The notes under the pieces were generated by a model, which worked only from the letters and a program-made list of their open reading frames with translations, ran no database searches and was not told the DNA's origin. Positions 32,876 to 43,193 of a stretch of DNA of 64,000 bases are shown here, in pieces (the stretch's first letter is position 1; each line of letters begins with the position of its first letter). Origin of the DNA: Reichenbachiella versicolor (GTDB lineage Bacteria; Bacteroidota; Bacteroidia; Cytophagales; Cyclobacteriaceae); the NCBI RefSeq assembly GCF_003171675.1, contig NZ_QFZQ01000006.1:310001-374000 (forward strand). Reading direction: 5' to 3'. The translations under genes were made by a program, and so were the position numbers.

Positions 32876-34663
32876 TTAATCGAGTTTAAGTACCGCCATG
32901 AAAGCATCTTGTGGAATCTCCACACTACCTACTTGACGCATTCTTTTCTTACCTTTTTTCTGCTTATCGAGCAGTTTACGCTTACGCGAAATATCACCAC
33001 CATAGCACTTCGCCAATACATTTTTACGCATAGCCTTCACGGTCTCTCTAGCAATGATTTTATTTCCAATAGAAGCTTGAATAGGAATTTCAAACATCTG
33101 TCTTGGGATCAGTTCTTTTAGTTTTTCACACAGTCGCTTACCCCACTCGTAAGCCTTATCCCTGTGTACGATAGCTGATAGTGCATCTACAGCTTCACCA
33201 TTCAGCATGATGTCCAGCTTCACCATCTTGGAAGGTCTCAAGCCTACCAATTCGTAGTCCAATGAAGCATACCCTCTAGAAATCGTCTTCAACTTATCAA
33301 AGAAGTCAAATACAATCTCCGAAAGTGGAATGTCAAAAGTTAATTCAACTCTCTCGGCTGTCAGGTAAACTTGGTTCTGAATAGTTCCACGCTTATCCAT
33401 ACATAGGGAAATGATAGGACCTACGAACTCTGCTTTTGAAATGATCTGAGCTTTGATGTATGGTTCTTCAACGTGTTTAATCTTAGATGCATCTGGTAAC
33501 TCCGAAGGTGCGTTCACTTCTTGCTCTGTTCCATCTGTCAATAATGCTTTGAATTGTACAGATGGGACAGTAGTAATCACTGTCATGTCAAACTCACGCT
33601 CTAGACGCTCTTGGATAATCTCCATGTGAAGCATTCCTAAGAATCCACACCTAAAACCAAACCCTAGTGCTGCTGAGGTTTCTGGTTCCCAAACTAAAGA
33701 GGCATCGTTCAACTGAAGTTTCTCCATTGATGCTCGCAGCTCTTCGTAGTCTTGTGTATCTACTGGGTAGATTCCTGCGAATACCATTGGTTTCACATCT
33801 TCGAAACCTTTGATCATCTCTGTAGTCGGACGATCTACATGTGTAATTGTATCCCCGACTTTTACTTCTTTGGCTACTTTGATTCCCGAAATAAGGTAAC
33901 CAACATTACCTGCACTTATTTCCTTTTGTGGCTTTTGTTCTAAACCTAATATGCCGATTTCATCTGCATCATAAGTCTTTCCTGTAGCGACGAACTTTAC
34001 TTTATCGCCTTTTTTAATCGATCCGTTGAATACACGAAAGATTACTTCGATTCCTCTGAAAGAATTGAAAACTGAATCGAAGATCATCGCTTGAAGTGGC
34101 TCGTCTAGCTTGCCTTTAGGAGCAGGGATTCTATCTACAATAGCTTCCAAAATATCATCTACCCCTATTCCTGTCTTTCCACTTGCGTGAATAATTTCTT
34201 CTTCGTCACAGCCTATCAAATCAATAATTTGTTCAGCCACAACCTCAGGCATAGCTCCAGGAAGATCTATCTTGTTTAAGACAGGTATAATCTCTAAATC
34301 GTGCTCTAATGCTAAGTACAAATTAGAAATGGTCTGTGCTTCGATACCTTGAGAAGCATCTACAATCAACAACGCTCCTTCACAAGCAGCTATAGAACGA
34401 GAAACTTCATAAGAAAAATCGACGTGACCAGGTGTGTCAATCAGGTTAAGAGTATATTTTTCTCCTTTCAAATGATAATCCATCTGAATAGCGTGACTCT
34501 TGATGGTAATGCCTCGCTCTCTTTCAAGATCCATATCATCCAACAGCTGATCTTGCATATCTCTATCCGCTACCGTACCTGTATGCTGTAGAAGTCTATC
34601 AGCCAAAGTACTCTTACCGTGATCGATATGTGCAATGATGCAGAAATTCCGTAAGTGCTCCAT
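32876..34663 (-). CDS. lepA: Elongation factor 4 (LepA)
   Basis: A translational GTPase that remodels stalled or mistranslocated ribosomes. It has 595 residues, the standard length. G1 is [14 protein letters not shown] (residues about 11-24); G2/G3 include ERGITIKSH and [11 protein letters not shown], and G4 is NKID. The C-terminal LepA-specific domain ends with [21 protein letters not shown]. The start ATG is fixed by [10 protein letters not shown]. folD begins one base after its stop, giving a lepA-folD operon. Divergent from the DUF4924 gene. Confidence 0.97.
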   Translation of the reverse strand: MEHLRNFCIIAHIDHGKSTLADRLLQHTGTVADRDMQDQLLDDMDLERERGITIKSHAIQMDYHLKGEKYTLNLIDTPGHVDFSYEVSRSIAACEGALLIVDASQGIEAQTISNLYLALEHDLEIIPVLNKIDLPGAMPEVVAEQIIDLIGCDEEEIIHASGKTGIGVDDILEAIVDRIPAPKGKLDEPLQAMIFDSVFNSFRGIEVIFRVFNGSIKKGDKVKFVATGKTYDADEIGILGLEQKPQKEISAGNVGYLISGIKVAKEVKVGDTITHVDRPTTEMIKGFEDVKPMVFAGIYPVDTQDYEELRASMEKLQLNDASLVWEPETSAALGFGFRCGFLGMLHMEIIQERLEREFDMTVITTVPSVQFKALLTDGTEQEVNAPSELPDASKIKHVEEPYIKAQIISKAEFVGPIISLCMDKRGTIQNQVYLTAERVELTFDIPLSEIVFDFFDKLKTISRGYASLDYELVGLRPSKMVKLDIMLNGEAVDALSAIVHRDKAYEWGKRLCEKLKELIPRQMFEIPIQASIGNKIIARETVKAMRKNVLAKCYGGDISRKRKLLDKQKKGKKRMRQVGSVEIPQDAFMAVLKLD

Positions 34664-34902
34664 TAATTTTATTAATTGTTACCAGCTAACTATCAAGACC
34701 TTCTTTTCTAATGACTAATCAGCTATTCTCTATTCACTTCTGGTTTGACCCAGTAAAAAAGAGTGCAAAAATAGATGAAATCTTGTTTTAGCATGTTCAA
34801 AGTCAAAAGTTTAAAATTGAAAAAGTTGGCTATTCGCCTTTTACCTACCGAAATTTGCTCATCTAGAACAGCTGGGTAAAATATCAAAGACTAATAATAA
34901 CA

Positions 34903-35421
34903 GTGAATTTGGACGCTAAACAGAATATATCTGAATACATCATAGAAATGTATCGAAAGGAAGACTTAATGAGGGCTTACAAGTTTGATCTTGAAAAATT
35001 CGGTACTCAAGTCATCAACTTCTTTCCTGTTGACCCAAAAGAAAAGCTAGCTGCGGTCAATTACTATGAAGAGCTGATGCAAAAAATGCAAAAACAAGGA
35101 ATCGAAATATCTGGACATTTAGATGAGGTAAATGAGCTAGTAGATAATCTTGAGGCTCTCCATATTTCGCTTAAAGAGTCTGATGAAGCGTATCTAAATG
35201 TGTATCAAAAGGCTTCTGAGTATATTCAAAACAACTTAAAAGAGGCTAAAGGGATAATCAAAGGAGAAGTTCAAGTTTGTCTAAACGGGGTCTATGGTTT
35301 CCTGCTTCTTAAGATCGAGGAACGTCCAATCAAACCTGATGAACAATCAATGGTAGATGCTTTTGGTGACTTGCTCTCTTTGCTGAGCTATAAATATCAA
35401 GAGAAGGTTGAATCGAACTAA
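34903..35421 (+). CDS. DUF4924 family protein
   Basis: A 172-residue, mostly helical cytoplasmic protein of the Bacteroidota family DUF4924, seen from the N-terminal QNISEYIIEMYRKEDLMRAYKFDLEKF and the coiled region that follows. Family function is unknown. The GTG at 34903 is the first start-like codon after an in-frame stop. It is oriented away from lepA and stands alone, without a clear partner. Confidence 0.82.
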   Translation: MNLDAKQNISEYIIEMYRKEDLMRAYKFDLEKFGTQVINFFPVDPKEKLAAVNYYEELMQKMQKQGIEISGHLDEVNELVDNLEALHISLKESDEAYLNVYQKASEYIQNNLKEAKGIIKGEVQVCLNGVYGFLLLKIEERPIKPDEQSMVDAFGDLLSLLSYKYQEKVESN

Positions 35422-35533
35422 TTAAAAGTACTATCAAAATAATATAGTGTTCCAATATACTTCTGGAGCGTTACTTGTTATTCTTCTAATTCTTCATAGA
35501 TTTGTTCAAATTTTAACTTTAACATTATAACTT

Positions 35534-35803
35534 ATGAAGTTTAATATCAAATTAGCCGCGCTTCTATTCGCTGGTTCTTTAGTTTTTACAGCATGTGACG
35601 AAGAAGATGAGGTCACTACAAAGTGTGAACCATTTCAAGTATGTGAGGGTGCAGAAATCGAAGTTTGTGGAAGTTCTGACAACACTGTTTCTTATTCATA
35701 CGGGGGAGAAACTTGGACTTGTACTGATCCAGAATCTAGTGAATGCGAAGAAGCTGCAACAAAAGCAAGTGAAGCTGCTGTTGCTGACTGTCTTGGAAGT
35801 TAA
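35534..35803 (+). CDS. Small cysteine-rich lipoprotein
   Basis: An 89-residue secreted lipoprotein: signal peptide with lipobox LVFTAC (MKFNIKLAALLFAGSLVFTAC), followed by an acidic segment (DEEDEV). The mature chain has at least six further cysteines (KCEPF, VCEGAE, VCGSS, WTCTD, ECEEA, DCLGS), which could form disulfides in the periplasm or bind a metal. No known family is recognised. A hairpin follows 15 bp after the stop. Confidence 0.78.
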   Translation: MKFNIKLAALLFAGSLVFTACDEEDEVTTKCEPFQVCEGAEIEVCGSSDNTVSYSYGGETWTCTDPESSECEEAATKASEAAVADCLGS

Positions 35804-35817
35804 AACAGTCTAATTTT

Positions 35818-35851
35818 AGAAGTAAATATTGTTTTTTCAGTATTTACTTCT
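35818..35851. terminator. Hairpin between convergent genes
   Basis: AGAAGTAAATA pairs with TATTTACTTCT (11 bp) around TTGTTTTTTCAG. It lies between the small lipoprotein gene and the potassium-channel gene that end toward each other. The U-tract is weak, so it may be an imperfect terminator. Confidence 0.6.
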
Positions 35852-35887
35852 ATGACTATTTACAGAACTTATGACCATTATTCCTTC

Positions 35888-36934
35888 TTAAAATAGATAC
35901 TCTTCCTTAAACGACTTAATCTGACCTACATGTCCAACAATAATTAGTACTGATTTTTTATTCAGTGTCGCCTTCGGATGAGGGTTGAACTGAAAATTAT
36001 CATTTTCATCTTTAAAGCCTATTATCGATACTCCTGTCAACCTTCGTATATCTAATTGCTCAATGGTCTTGTCTCTATAACTGTCTTTCAAGTTTTGGAC
36101 GTGGATCTCCTCAAGAGTCAGTGCTCCTCCTCCTGAGAGCATATCTAGATATTCGATCACCACAGGCTTGGTTATATGCTGTGCCATATGCAATCCTCCT
36201 ACGGCATCTGGCATGATTACATGTGTAGCTCCTGCACGTACCAATTTTTTTTCTGAGCCTTGCTGAGAGGCTCTAGCTATAATCTTAAGGTCTGGCCGTA
36301 ATTCTCTTGCTGTCAGTGTAAGGAAAACATTTTCCGCATCACTTGGAATCGTAGTAATAATAGCCTTTGCAGTAGAAATACCTGCTTCGTGTAAAGTTTC
36401 GTCGCTAGTCGCATCGCCTTGAATGGTTCGATAACCGAAATGCTGTTCTATGTATTCAAGGATTTCTTCGTTGTTTTCTATTATTACGAACTCAACTCCT
36501 TGACTTGCTAACTCTTCACAAGCTTTGTGACCATTGCGACCAAAACCAACTACTATTACATGCTCTGACATTTTTCTTACAACTTTAGTGAGGCGGTGTT
36601 TTTTATACAGTTTTTTCAATTCACCATCGAAGAGATAGTATGATATCACAGATACGACATACGCTACTACTCCTAAATTGAAAATAATATAAATACTTGT
36701 GAATAGACGACCAATATCCGAAAGTGGGCGAACTTCATTGAATCCTACAGTAGAAACGGTAAGTACCGTCATATAAAAAGCCTCTGTAAAAGTAAACCCC
36801 TCTATGATCATAAACCCTATCACTCCGAAAAGCAGTGTCATGAACATCAGAAACATAGCAAACGAAAACCTTTTGAGTTCCCACCTCCTAAGGAAGATAG
36901 TTGCAAACGTCGACTTGGTCTTGTTTAGAGCCAT
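35888..36934 (-). CDS. Potassium channel with TrkA (RCK) regulatory domains
   Basis: A 348-residue inner-membrane channel: two membrane helices (SFAMFLMFMTLLFGVIGF and the segment after the pore) with a pore loop carrying TVSTVGFNEVRPLS, where the last glycine of the classical TVGYG is an Asn. After the pore come a TrkA-N Rossmann domain (VIVVGFGRNGHKACEEL) and a TrkA-C-like C-terminus (LTGVSIIGFKDENDNFQFNPHPK). Such channels conduct K+ and are gated by ligand or NAD(H) binding. Ion selectivity may be changed by the altered filter. The gene is single and minus-strand. Confidence 0.9.
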   Translation of the reverse strand: MALNKTKSTFATIFLRRWELKRFSFAMFLMFMTLLFGVIGFMIIEGFTFTEAFYMTVLTVSTVGFNEVRPLSDIGRLFTSIYIIFNLGVVAYVVSVISYYLFDGELKKLYKKHRLTKVVRKMSEHVIVVGFGRNGHKACEELASQGVEFVIIENNEEILEYIEQHFGYRTIQGDATSDETLHEAGISTAKAIITTIPSDAENVFLTLTARELRPDLKIIARASQQGSEKKLVRAGATHVIMPDAVGGLHMAQHITKPVVIEYLDMLSGGGALTLEEIHVQNLKDSYRDKTIEQLDIRRLTGVSIIGFKDENDNFQFNPHPKATLNKKSVLIIVGHVGQIKSFKEEYLF

Positions 36935-37068
36935 ATTTTAATCTTAGGCGTAACCCTTTGGTTAAATATCCGACCTTTGGGCCGAGTAGTTTATTAAAAT
37001 ATTGAAGACACCCCTTACATTAAATTGGGAGACTTCATTTTTGAACTTCTATTTGAGTCAGATTGGTT

Positions 37069-37788
37069 TTACTGCGGCTTTTCTCCCGGCCTCAGTGGTA
37101 CTTTTTTATTTCGAAACCCTAGCTTATATGTAATATGGTAATTAAATCCGAAACGACCTGTTCGATCGGCTCTGCCGTAGCCTGGAATTTCCCATGGGTA
37201 TAATTCACCTGCCCCTTTCACGCTTGGAGCAAATTTGAACCTCAAGACGTACCCCATATACAGAGGACCTACTATATGAGCACTCAAACCAAAATTGGCT
37301 TCAAGCCAACGAGCCTTTATTCTTTCATTATCCAAACTTATTGGTTGCTCATTTGGTGACACATATATGCTATTGGTATTTTGATATTGAATCTTATCTT
37401 CAAACCTTGACCAGCCATACATGAAACCGAAATACAATTGACTCCAATCTTTATTATATGGCATAAAATCTACTTGAGGCCCGACTCTATAAAAAAGACC
37501 GTTTGATTCATAATTGAAATTAGAGCCATCGCCGATTCTATCTAAGTCAGTTCTTAAGTAGCCTGCATCTATAGTTAAGAAAAACGAATCGAAATCTACT
37601 TTCCCTTGAAACTCAGTTTGAACATTACCAGGAGTCGTCAATCTAAGTAAACCTGCCAAATCCGCAGAAAGAAAAACTTTACTTGGCACCCAATCGCGCG
37701 CTCTTTTCAAAGGTTTTAGTTCCTGGTTTTGGGCGAATACGCCCATGCTCAAGAATACCAGACTAATAAAAAATCCTAATATTCTCAT
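37069..37788 (-). CDS. DUF6048 family outer membrane beta-barrel-like protein
   Basis: A 239-residue secreted protein with a signal peptide (MRILGFFISLVFLSMGVFAQ) and a repeating beta-strand pattern (DSFFLTIDAGYLRTD, YRVGPQVDFMPYNKDWSQLYFGF, GFNYHITYKLGFRNKK), a size and pattern fitting an eight-stranded barrel. It matches DUF6048, found beside DUF6452 lipoproteins in Bacteroidota. The start overlaps the end of the preceding lipoprotein gene by 26 bases, so both are translated from one transcript. Role unknown. Confidence 0.82.
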   Translation of the reverse strand: MRILGFFISLVFLSMGVFAQNQELKPLKRARDWVPSKVFLSADLAGLLRLTTPGNVQTEFQGKVDFDSFFLTIDAGYLRTDLDRIGDGSNFNYESNGLFYRVGPQVDFMPYNKDWSQLYFGFMYGWSRFEDKIQYQNTNSIYVSPNEQPISLDNERIKARWLEANFGLSAHIVGPLYMGYVLRFKFAPSVKGAGELYPWEIPGYGRADRTGRFGFNYHITYKLGFRNKKVPLRPGEKPQ

Positions 37789-38263
37789 CTACCTGAAAGT
37801 TTACCAATGGATCATTAATTACAACAGAATCTAACGTAGTCGATTCGGTCAGTTCAAGCTCTTCATATCTATGCATCGGCCCACATTCTTCTGATAACCA
37901 TTCGAGCTGCTTTTCATATTTCAAATGCAAAAAAGTCGTATCTACTAACTCTCTAATCGCAACTAATATCTCAGGGCTATTAGGGTTTAATTGAACTTTA
38001 AAGTTGAAATATCCTGAATCCTGTGAGTTGGCAACATAATATGCTGAGTCTTCATAAAAGACTTTTACCCATCTGATCGGCATTTCTGAAGTATCAATTT
38101 GGGTCAGAGTTTCTGTTTCCGCTTGATACAAACCAATAGAAACTAAATCATAAGGTCTTTCATTATCGCAATCTGGTTCTTGGGTACATGCCCAGACGAG
38201 AGAAAAAGAAAGTAAAACAAGTCCAAACAGGAACCTACTTTTAGGAATCATTCGCCAATTCAT
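37763..38263 (-). CDS. DUF6452 family lipoprotein
   Basis: A 166-residue lipoprotein with a signal and lipobox (FSLVWACTQEPDC). The rest has the DUF6452 pattern: paired cysteines (DCDNERPYD and SEECGPMHR) and strand-rich ends (LDSVVINDPLVNFQVDENIRI). The start ATG shares one base with the stop of the upstream gene (TAATG), so it is coupled to it. It overlaps DUF6048 downstream. The pair is a conserved Bacteroidota unit of unknown envelope function. Confidence 0.8.
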   Translation of the reverse strand: MNWRMIPKSRFLFGLVLLSFSLVWACTQEPDCDNERPYDLVSIGLYQAETETLTQIDTSEMPIRWVKVFYEDSAYYVANSQDSGYFNFKVQLNPNSPEILVAIRELVDTTFLHLKYEKQLEWLSEECGPMHRYEELELTESTTLDSVVINDPLVNFQVDENIRIFY

Positions 38264-39072
38264 TATTCGCCGCTAAGATACTTATATATCTCGAATCCTT
38301 GCTCTGTTATCAATACGAGGTTATTTCCAGCATAAAGAATCTTAGAATATTGTTCGTGAGGTAGAACAATCTCACTTTGACTATCATCATATAGATGTCT
38401 TAATATCAGCCTTTTACCATTTGACAGGTATAAATAGTCACGATAAAACCCTTGAAGCGTACCGTACGACAGCTCTATCTGCTTGATAAAATTACCAATA
38501 TTATCAAACACTAATAATCCTTGGAATCTGTCATTCAAATACATATTTCCTTGATGAAACCTAAAGTTGAGAATATCAGCATTTTCTCTATCTAGTACCT
38601 GAGCTAAACTTTTATTTTCTAAAACTTCATTTCTCCTTACATCTACCAACGTTAAGGCAAACTCATTGAGATCAACTACCCATAATTCGTTCTGACGATT
38701 AATGGAGACATTCGTCACAAAACCCAAATCATAGTCTCTAAAAGGATAAACAACAGGTTTGGCTAAATACCGATCCAAAATCACATATTCCTGTAGTCCT
38801 TCATAGAAAAGTAAAACCTTGAGTTGACTAGAGGCATCTATGTTGTGAATACGTCCATTTTTAACTGGAGAATATTGGAGTTGTATTTCACCTGTCAAAC
38901 TATATTTTAATACCTCTCCGTTGTATTTGGAGATATAAATATTGCCCTTAGTGTCTATATCAGACCGATCTACTTCTTGTAAATGAATTTCTTTCTGAAG
39001 AATCCATTGCGCATGAGCAGTTGTAACTATCAGGTATGTGAAAAACAGAAAGAATATAACCTTATTCATCAA
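38263..39072 (-). CDS. Secreted propeller-like protein
   Basis: A 269-residue secreted protein with a signal peptide ending AHA (MMNKVIFFLFFTYLIVTTAHA). The mature part shows short repeated strands of the propeller type (DIDTKGNIYISKYNGEVLKYS, VSINRQNELWVVDLNEFALTLVD, LLVFDNIGNFIKQIEL), so it may be a six-bladed beta-propeller. No catalytic motif. Its start overlaps the lpxH-like gene by 11 bp and its stop is shared with the next gene's start, in an operon of four envelope genes. Confidence 0.78.
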   Translation of the reverse strand: MMNKVIFFLFFTYLIVTTAHAQWILQKEIHLQEVDRSDIDTKGNIYISKYNGEVLKYSLTGEIQLQYSPVKNGRIHNIDASSQLKVLLFYEGLQEYVILDRYLAKPVVYPFRDYDLGFVTNVSINRQNELWVVDLNEFALTLVDVRRNEVLENKSLAQVLDRENADILNFRFHQGNMYLNDRFQGLLVFDNIGNFIKQIELSYGTLQGFYRDYLYLSNGKRLILRHLYDDSQSEIVLPHEQYSKILYAGNNLVLITEQGFEIYKYLSGE

Positions 39073-39826
39073 AATAATTTAGCTGAAAACTACTCCCATC
39101 AAATACACCGAAACTCTTCTTTTTGATCCACTCTCCAAGATTCACATAATGACTTGAAGAATTTATCTCTACGTAAGCCTCTTTGTGGACATCACCATAG
39201 AGATAATAATCATGATGCTCTTTTTTCTCAATTTCAGAACTGTATTCAATGAGTCGCTGTTCTTTAGCAGGGATCTCATTGTCTTTGGCTTTAGCTTTAC
39301 TGTACTTAGACCATAATTTTGCCAATGAAATGCCTAAATCCGGATGAACCCATTTGAAAAGCCAAATACAAAGCTTATTCGTAAAAAAGGATTTTAAAAT
39401 TTTGAACTTCGTATCTCCCTTTCCTAGTCCATCACCATGGGCAATGTAAAACTTCTTTGTCCCGAGTTGATAGGTTTGAGGTTTATAAACCAATTCTATA
39501 TCAAATTCCGAATGCAGATAATCTCTATACCAAATATCATGATTTCCACTAAATAAGATTATTCTAATTCCTTTATCTGATAGCTCAGCCAATTTACCTA
39601 GGAATCGAATACTACCTCTAGAAACTACGTGATTGTACTCAAACCAAAAATCAAAAATATCACCAACTAAAAATAGTACTTTGGCATCCTCTGAAATCAG
39701 GTCAAGCCATTTTAATATTTTGGATTCACGCTCTTTAGACGCCTCAATATTTGGAGCACCTAAATGAAAGTCGCTAGCGAAATATATCTTGTCCCCGTGA
39801 GTAAGCTGAATGTTTTGAATAGACAT
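39062..39826 (-). CDS. lpxH: UDP-2,3-diacylglucosamine diphosphatase (LpxH-like)
   Basis: A calcineurin-like metallophosphoesterase that cleaves UDP-2,3-diacylglucosamine to lipid X in lipid A synthesis. Metal-binding motifs are DFHLG (D19, H21), GDIFDFW (D56), GNHD, HGDG and YGDVHKE. Length of about 254 residues is typical. The ATG at 39826 (MSIQNIQL) is preferred to one 21 bp upstream, which lies in the ftsH terminator. The gene is first in a tightly overlapped group with the propeller and DUF6452/DUF6048 genes. Distinction from the periplasmic or YbbF-like subfamilies cannot be made fully. Confidence 0.85.
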   Translation of the reverse strand: MSIQNIQLTHGDKIYFASDFHLGAPNIEASKERESKILKWLDLISEDAKVLFLVGDIFDFWFEYNHVVSRGSIRFLGKLAELSDKGIRIILFSGNHDIWYRDYLHSEFDIELVYKPQTYQLGTKKFYIAHGDGLGKGDTKFKILKSFFTNKLCIWLFKWVHPDLGISLAKLWSKYSKAKAKDNEIPAKEQRLIEYSSEIEKKEHHDYYLYGDVHKEAYVEINSSSHYVNLGEWIKKKSFGVFDGSSFQLNYFDE

Positions 39827-39834
39827 GTACTGAA

Positions 39835-39861
39835 AGAAAAAAGGCACCTTTCGGTGCCTTC
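39835..39861 (-). terminator. Intrinsic terminator of ftsH transcript
   Basis: On the minus strand AAGGCACCGAAAGGTGCCTT forms a hairpin with a GAAA tetraloop, followed by a TTTTT run. It lies 16 bp past the ftsH stop and just before the lpxH-like start. Confidence 0.9.
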
Positions 39862-39877
39862 TAAATTAGTTTATGTT

Positions 39878-41974
39878 CTAGGCTGTTTTTTCAACATCCT
39901 TTGGGTCATCACCTTTATCGGGTTCTGCCTCAGACTCTTGCTCTACTTCAGTCTTAATAGTTGACTTTAGCTCCTCAAGGTCTTTTTCATTTTTCACCTC
40001 TTGCGGTCCTTTTGGTCCAAGTGACCCGTTGGTAAATGCCTCATAACTTGTCTCTTTTTCAAAAGGTCTCTTTCCTATCAGCTCTTCTAAGTCTGATTGG
40101 AAAATAATTTCTTTCTCCAGAAGCTCTTGAGCAATTTTTTCTAATTGCTCTCTCTTATCACTAAGTAAGTCTATTGTTCTTTGATACGCATCTGCTACGA
40201 TCTTCTTAACCTCTTTATCTATCTTCTCAGCAGTAGCATCAGAGTAAGGTTTGTTGAAGTTATACTCAGATTGCTTAGAATCATAAAAAGATATATTACC
40301 AATCTCATCATTCATCCCATATACTGTGACGATGCTATAGGCCATCTTAGTAATTCTCTCAAGATCACTCAATGCTCCTGTTGAAATCTTACCAAAAACA
40401 ATTTCCTCTGCAGCTCTACCTCCCAATGCCATACACATTTCGTCTAGTAGCTGCTCTGTCTGGTACAGATACTGTTCTTTTGGTAGATACTGCGCATATC
40501 CTAAAGCTGCCATACCTCTAGGTACTATACTAACTTTTACTAATGGATCCGCGTGCTCTAAAAACCAACCAGCCACTGCATGACCTGCTTCATGGTAGGC
40601 TACAATTTTCTTCTCTTCTGGCGAAATGATTTTACTTTTCTTCTCAAGACCTCCGATCACTCTGTCAATTGCGTCTTGAAAATCTTTTAAATCAACCGCT
40701 TTTTTATCTTTTCTGGCTGCAATTAATGCTGCCTCATTACAGACATTGGCAATTTCTGCACCTGCAAATCCAGGAGTTTGTGCTGCCAGTTTCTTAGAGT
40801 CTACGTCTTTAGTAGTAGTTATAGGTCCTAGGTGAACCTTGAATATCGCATCTCTGCCTACAATATCTGGCTTATCTATACTAATCTGTCTATCAAATCT
40901 ACCTGGTCTCAAAAGAGCAGAGTCTAATACATCAGGTCTATTCGTTGCCGCTAAAATGATTACGCCTGAATCAGTAGCAAATCCATCCATCTCTACAAGT
41001 AGCGAGTTCAAGGTATTTTCTCGCTCATCATTAGATCCTGGCATCTGTCCTTTCCCTCTAGATCTACCTATAGCATCTATTTCATCTATAAATATGATAC
41101 AAGGAGCTTTTTCTTTTGCCTGCTTGAACAAATCTCTTACTCTAGCTGCTCCTACACCTACAAACATCTCTACAAAGTCAGAACCAGAAAGAGTAAAGAA
41201 TGGAACTCCTGCCTCTCCTGCTACAGCTTTCGCTAGCAATGTTTTACCTGTACCGGGAGGGCCTACAAGCAATGCTCCTTTTGGAATTTTACCTCCTAAC
41301 TTGGTGAATTTGGTAGGACTTTTAAGGAACTCTACTATCTCTTTTACTTCTTCTTTAGCCTCATCTAATCCAGCTACATTGTCAAAGGTAATTTTGACCT
41401 TGTTTTCAGCATCGAAAAGTGCTGCTCTAGACTTACCTATGTTAAAAATTTGACCCCCTGGGCCTCCGCCTCCTGTCATTCTTCTCATCAATAACCAAAA
41501 CCCAATTATGATAATAATGAAGAATCCTGAATTGAGAAAAAGGTTGGTCAAATCTGATTCTTTCTTGATCAAATACTCGTAATCGGCTCCATCCTTCAGC
41601 TTAGCGTCCAATTCTGCCTTTTTCTTTTCGAAGGCATCTGGACTAGCTATTTCAAAATAGTAGTGAGGTCCGACTGAGGACACCCCTCCCCATCTACTAT
41701 TCTCCTCGAGCTGGATTTTATACTTTGAATTAGCAAGAGCGTCTGGTTTTAATGTAACTCTTACTCTATTCATATTCCTCACAAGAGTGACTTTGCTGAC
41801 ATCATTGCTGAGCACCATGTCTTCAAACTTCTTGTAAGATATTTCAATAGCTGTATTGCTGTTTGAGAAATATGATATTCCAAAGATGAATGTCATCAAT
41901 GCTAGGATTATCCAAAGCTGATAATTTGGCTTGCCAGCTGGATTTGGGATATTCTTTTTCGGTTTTTCCGCCAT
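39878..41974 (-). CDS. ftsH: ATP-dependent zinc metalloprotease FtsH
   Basis: A membrane-anchored AAA+ protease that degrades misfolded membrane and regulatory proteins. It has 698 residues. There are two N-terminal membrane helices ([17 protein letters not shown] and [13 protein letters not shown]) around a periplasmic domain, then an AAA domain with Walker A GPPGTGKT (residues 238-245), Walker [12 protein letters not shown], the SRH region with [19 protein letters not shown], and the zinc site HEAGH (461-465) with a downstream Asp in the EQLLDEMC region. The C-terminus is acidic. It lies 42 bp from rsfS on the same strand in a common Bacteroidota arrangement of rsfS-ftsH with birA divergent. 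Confidence 0.97.
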   Translation of the reverse strand: MAEKPKKNIPNPAGKPNYQLWIILALMTFIFGISYFSNSNTAIEISYKKFEDMVLSNDVSKVTLVRNMNRVRVTLKPDALANSKYKIQLEENSRWGGVSSVGPHYYFEIASPDAFEKKKAELDAKLKDGADYEYLIKKESDLTNLFLNSGFFIIIIIGFWLLMRRMTGGGGPGGQIFNIGKSRAALFDAENKVKITFDNVAGLDEAKEEVKEIVEFLKSPTKFTKLGGKIPKGALLVGPPGTGKTLLAKAVAGEAGVPFFTLSGSDFVEMFVGVGAARVRDLFKQAKEKAPCIIFIDEIDAIGRSRGKGQMPGSNDERENTLNSLLVEMDGFATDSGVIILAATNRPDVLDSALLRPGRFDRQISIDKPDIVGRDAIFKVHLGPITTTKDVDSKKLAAQTPGFAGAEIANVCNEAALIAARKDKKAVDLKDFQDAIDRVIGGLEKKSKIISPEEKKIVAYHEAGHAVAGWFLEHADPLVKVSIVPRGMAALGYAQYLPKEQYLYQTEQLLDEMCMALGGRAAEEIVFGKISTGALSDLERITKMAYSIVTVYGMNDEIGNISFYDSKQSEYNFNKPYSDATAEKIDKEVKKIVADAYQRTIDLLSDKREQLEKIAQELLEKEIIFQSDLEELIGKRPFEKETSYEAFTNGSLGPKGPQEVKNEKDLEELKSTIKTEVEQESEAEPDKGDDPKDVEKTA

Positions 41975-42015
41975 TATCTATTTATTAATTGAATGCTAGA
42001 ACGCTGATTTTAGGA

Positions 42016-42387
42016 TTATTGTTCATCGATTTTGGTAATGACTGCGTCACCCCAAAGCTTTTCTAGCGCATAGAATTCTCTTTTGTCTTGTTTGAAAATG
42101 TGGACTACTACATCAGCATAATCGATTAGTATCCACTCTCTGTGTTCTTTCCCTTCCTTTCTCCAAGGGTTGGTTTCTGTTACTTTATATACTTCTTCCT
42201 CTACAGCATCTGCTATCGCATCTATCTGAGTATCTGAAGTACCAGAGCAAATTACAAAATAATCAGCTACTGCTTTAGGAATTTTTCGGAGATCCATCAC
42301 TACGATTTCTTGAGCCTTTCGCTCTTGCATCCCCTTTACTACGAGTTGACTTGTCTTTTGCGAATCAACTCCTTGTACATCTGTCAT
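42016..42387 (-). CDS. rsfS: Ribosome silencing factor RsfS
   Basis: A 123-residue protein that binds the large subunit protein L14 and blocks subunit joining in stationary phase. RsfS motifs are ADYFVICSGTSDTQIDAIADAV, WILIDYADVVVHIF and YALEKLWGDA. The N-terminus has a short extension typical of Bacteroidota. ftsH follows 42 bp later. The gene is divergent from birA. Confidence 0.95.
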   Translation of the reverse strand: MTDVQGVDSQKTSQLVVKGMQERKAQEIVVMDLRKIPKAVADYFVICSGTSDTQIDAIADAVEEEVYKVTETNPWRKEGKEHREWILIDYADVVVHIFKQDKREFYALEKLWGDAVITKIDEQ

Positions 42388-42428
42388 GCTTTGTTTCTAA
42401 ATTTGACGTCAAAAATAGTTATTTCTAG

Positions 42429-43193
42429 TTGTATAAATATTTTGCCAAAACGCAATTCCTTGGAAAAAGAGTTTTTTTTCTGTCACAATGTCATTCAACT
42501 AATGATGAAGCTGCCAAGTATGCTAAAGAAACTCCAGACTTTCCAGAAGGAACAACCTTCATCACTTCTCACCAAACCAACGGCAGAGGTCAGCGTGGAA
42601 ATGAATGGATTAGTCCTGCTGGACAAAATGCAACATTCTCTTTTCTACTAAAACCAAAGTACATCCCTATTGACCAACAGTTTGATCTTAACATCATAGT
42701 GTCACTTGGTATCAGGAGAGCTCTACGGAAATTTATTGGGAATAGGCTAAAAATTAAATGGCCTAATGATATTTATGTCGGCGATAAAAAAATGGGAGGT
42801 ATTTTGATCGAAAACACGCTCAAAGGAAATAAAATCGAATCAACTGTAGTGGGTATCGGACTGAATGTAAATCAATCATCGTTCGAAATAGATAACGCTA
42901 CTTCTTTCAAGCTTGAAACTTCTAAATCTATTGAACCTAATGAAATGATCGAAAATATTCTCATTGATCTAGAGGAAGTATATGCTTTTGCAAGAGTGAA
43001 TGGACTAGTGTCTCTTAAAACTGAATACCTTAATTCACTTTATAGGCTAAACGAAATAAGTTTTTTCGAATCTAGAGGAGTAAAGTTTACGGGTACAATT
43101 TGGGGTGTTACTGATTCAGGTCAATTACTTATAAAGAGTGACCATAATGTCACTTCATATGACCTTAAGGAAATAAAGTACTTGAACGATTAA
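42429..43193 (+). CDS. birA: Biotin--[acetyl-CoA-carboxylase] ligase
   Basis: Activates biotin with ATP and attaches it to biotin carboxyl carrier protein. It has 254 residues without the DNA-binding domain, so it is a monofunctional ligase. Motifs are GRGQRGNEW (the biotinyl-AMP binding loop), KWPNDIYVGDKKMGGILIE and a C-terminal SH3-like domain. The TTG at 42429 is the first possible codon after an in-frame stop. It is divergent from rsfS. Confidence 0.93.
   Translation: MYKYFAKTQFLGKRVFFLSQCHSTNDEAAKYAKETPDFPEGTTFITSHQTNGRGQRGNEWISPAGQNATFSFLLKPKYIPIDQQFDLNIIVSLGIRRALRKFIGNRLKIKWPNDIYVGDKKMGGILIENTLKGNKIESTVVGIGLNVNQSSFEIDNATSFKLETSKSIEPNEMIENILIDLEEVYAFARVNGLVSLKTEYLNSLYRLNEISFFESRGVKFTGTIWGVTDSGQLLIKSDHNVTSYDLKEIKYLND

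Noticed and set aside
40839-41453. 204-codon frame opposite ftsH
   Set aside because: It is antisense to a confident ftsH gene, with Ser/Pro-rich low-complexity sequence and no domain.
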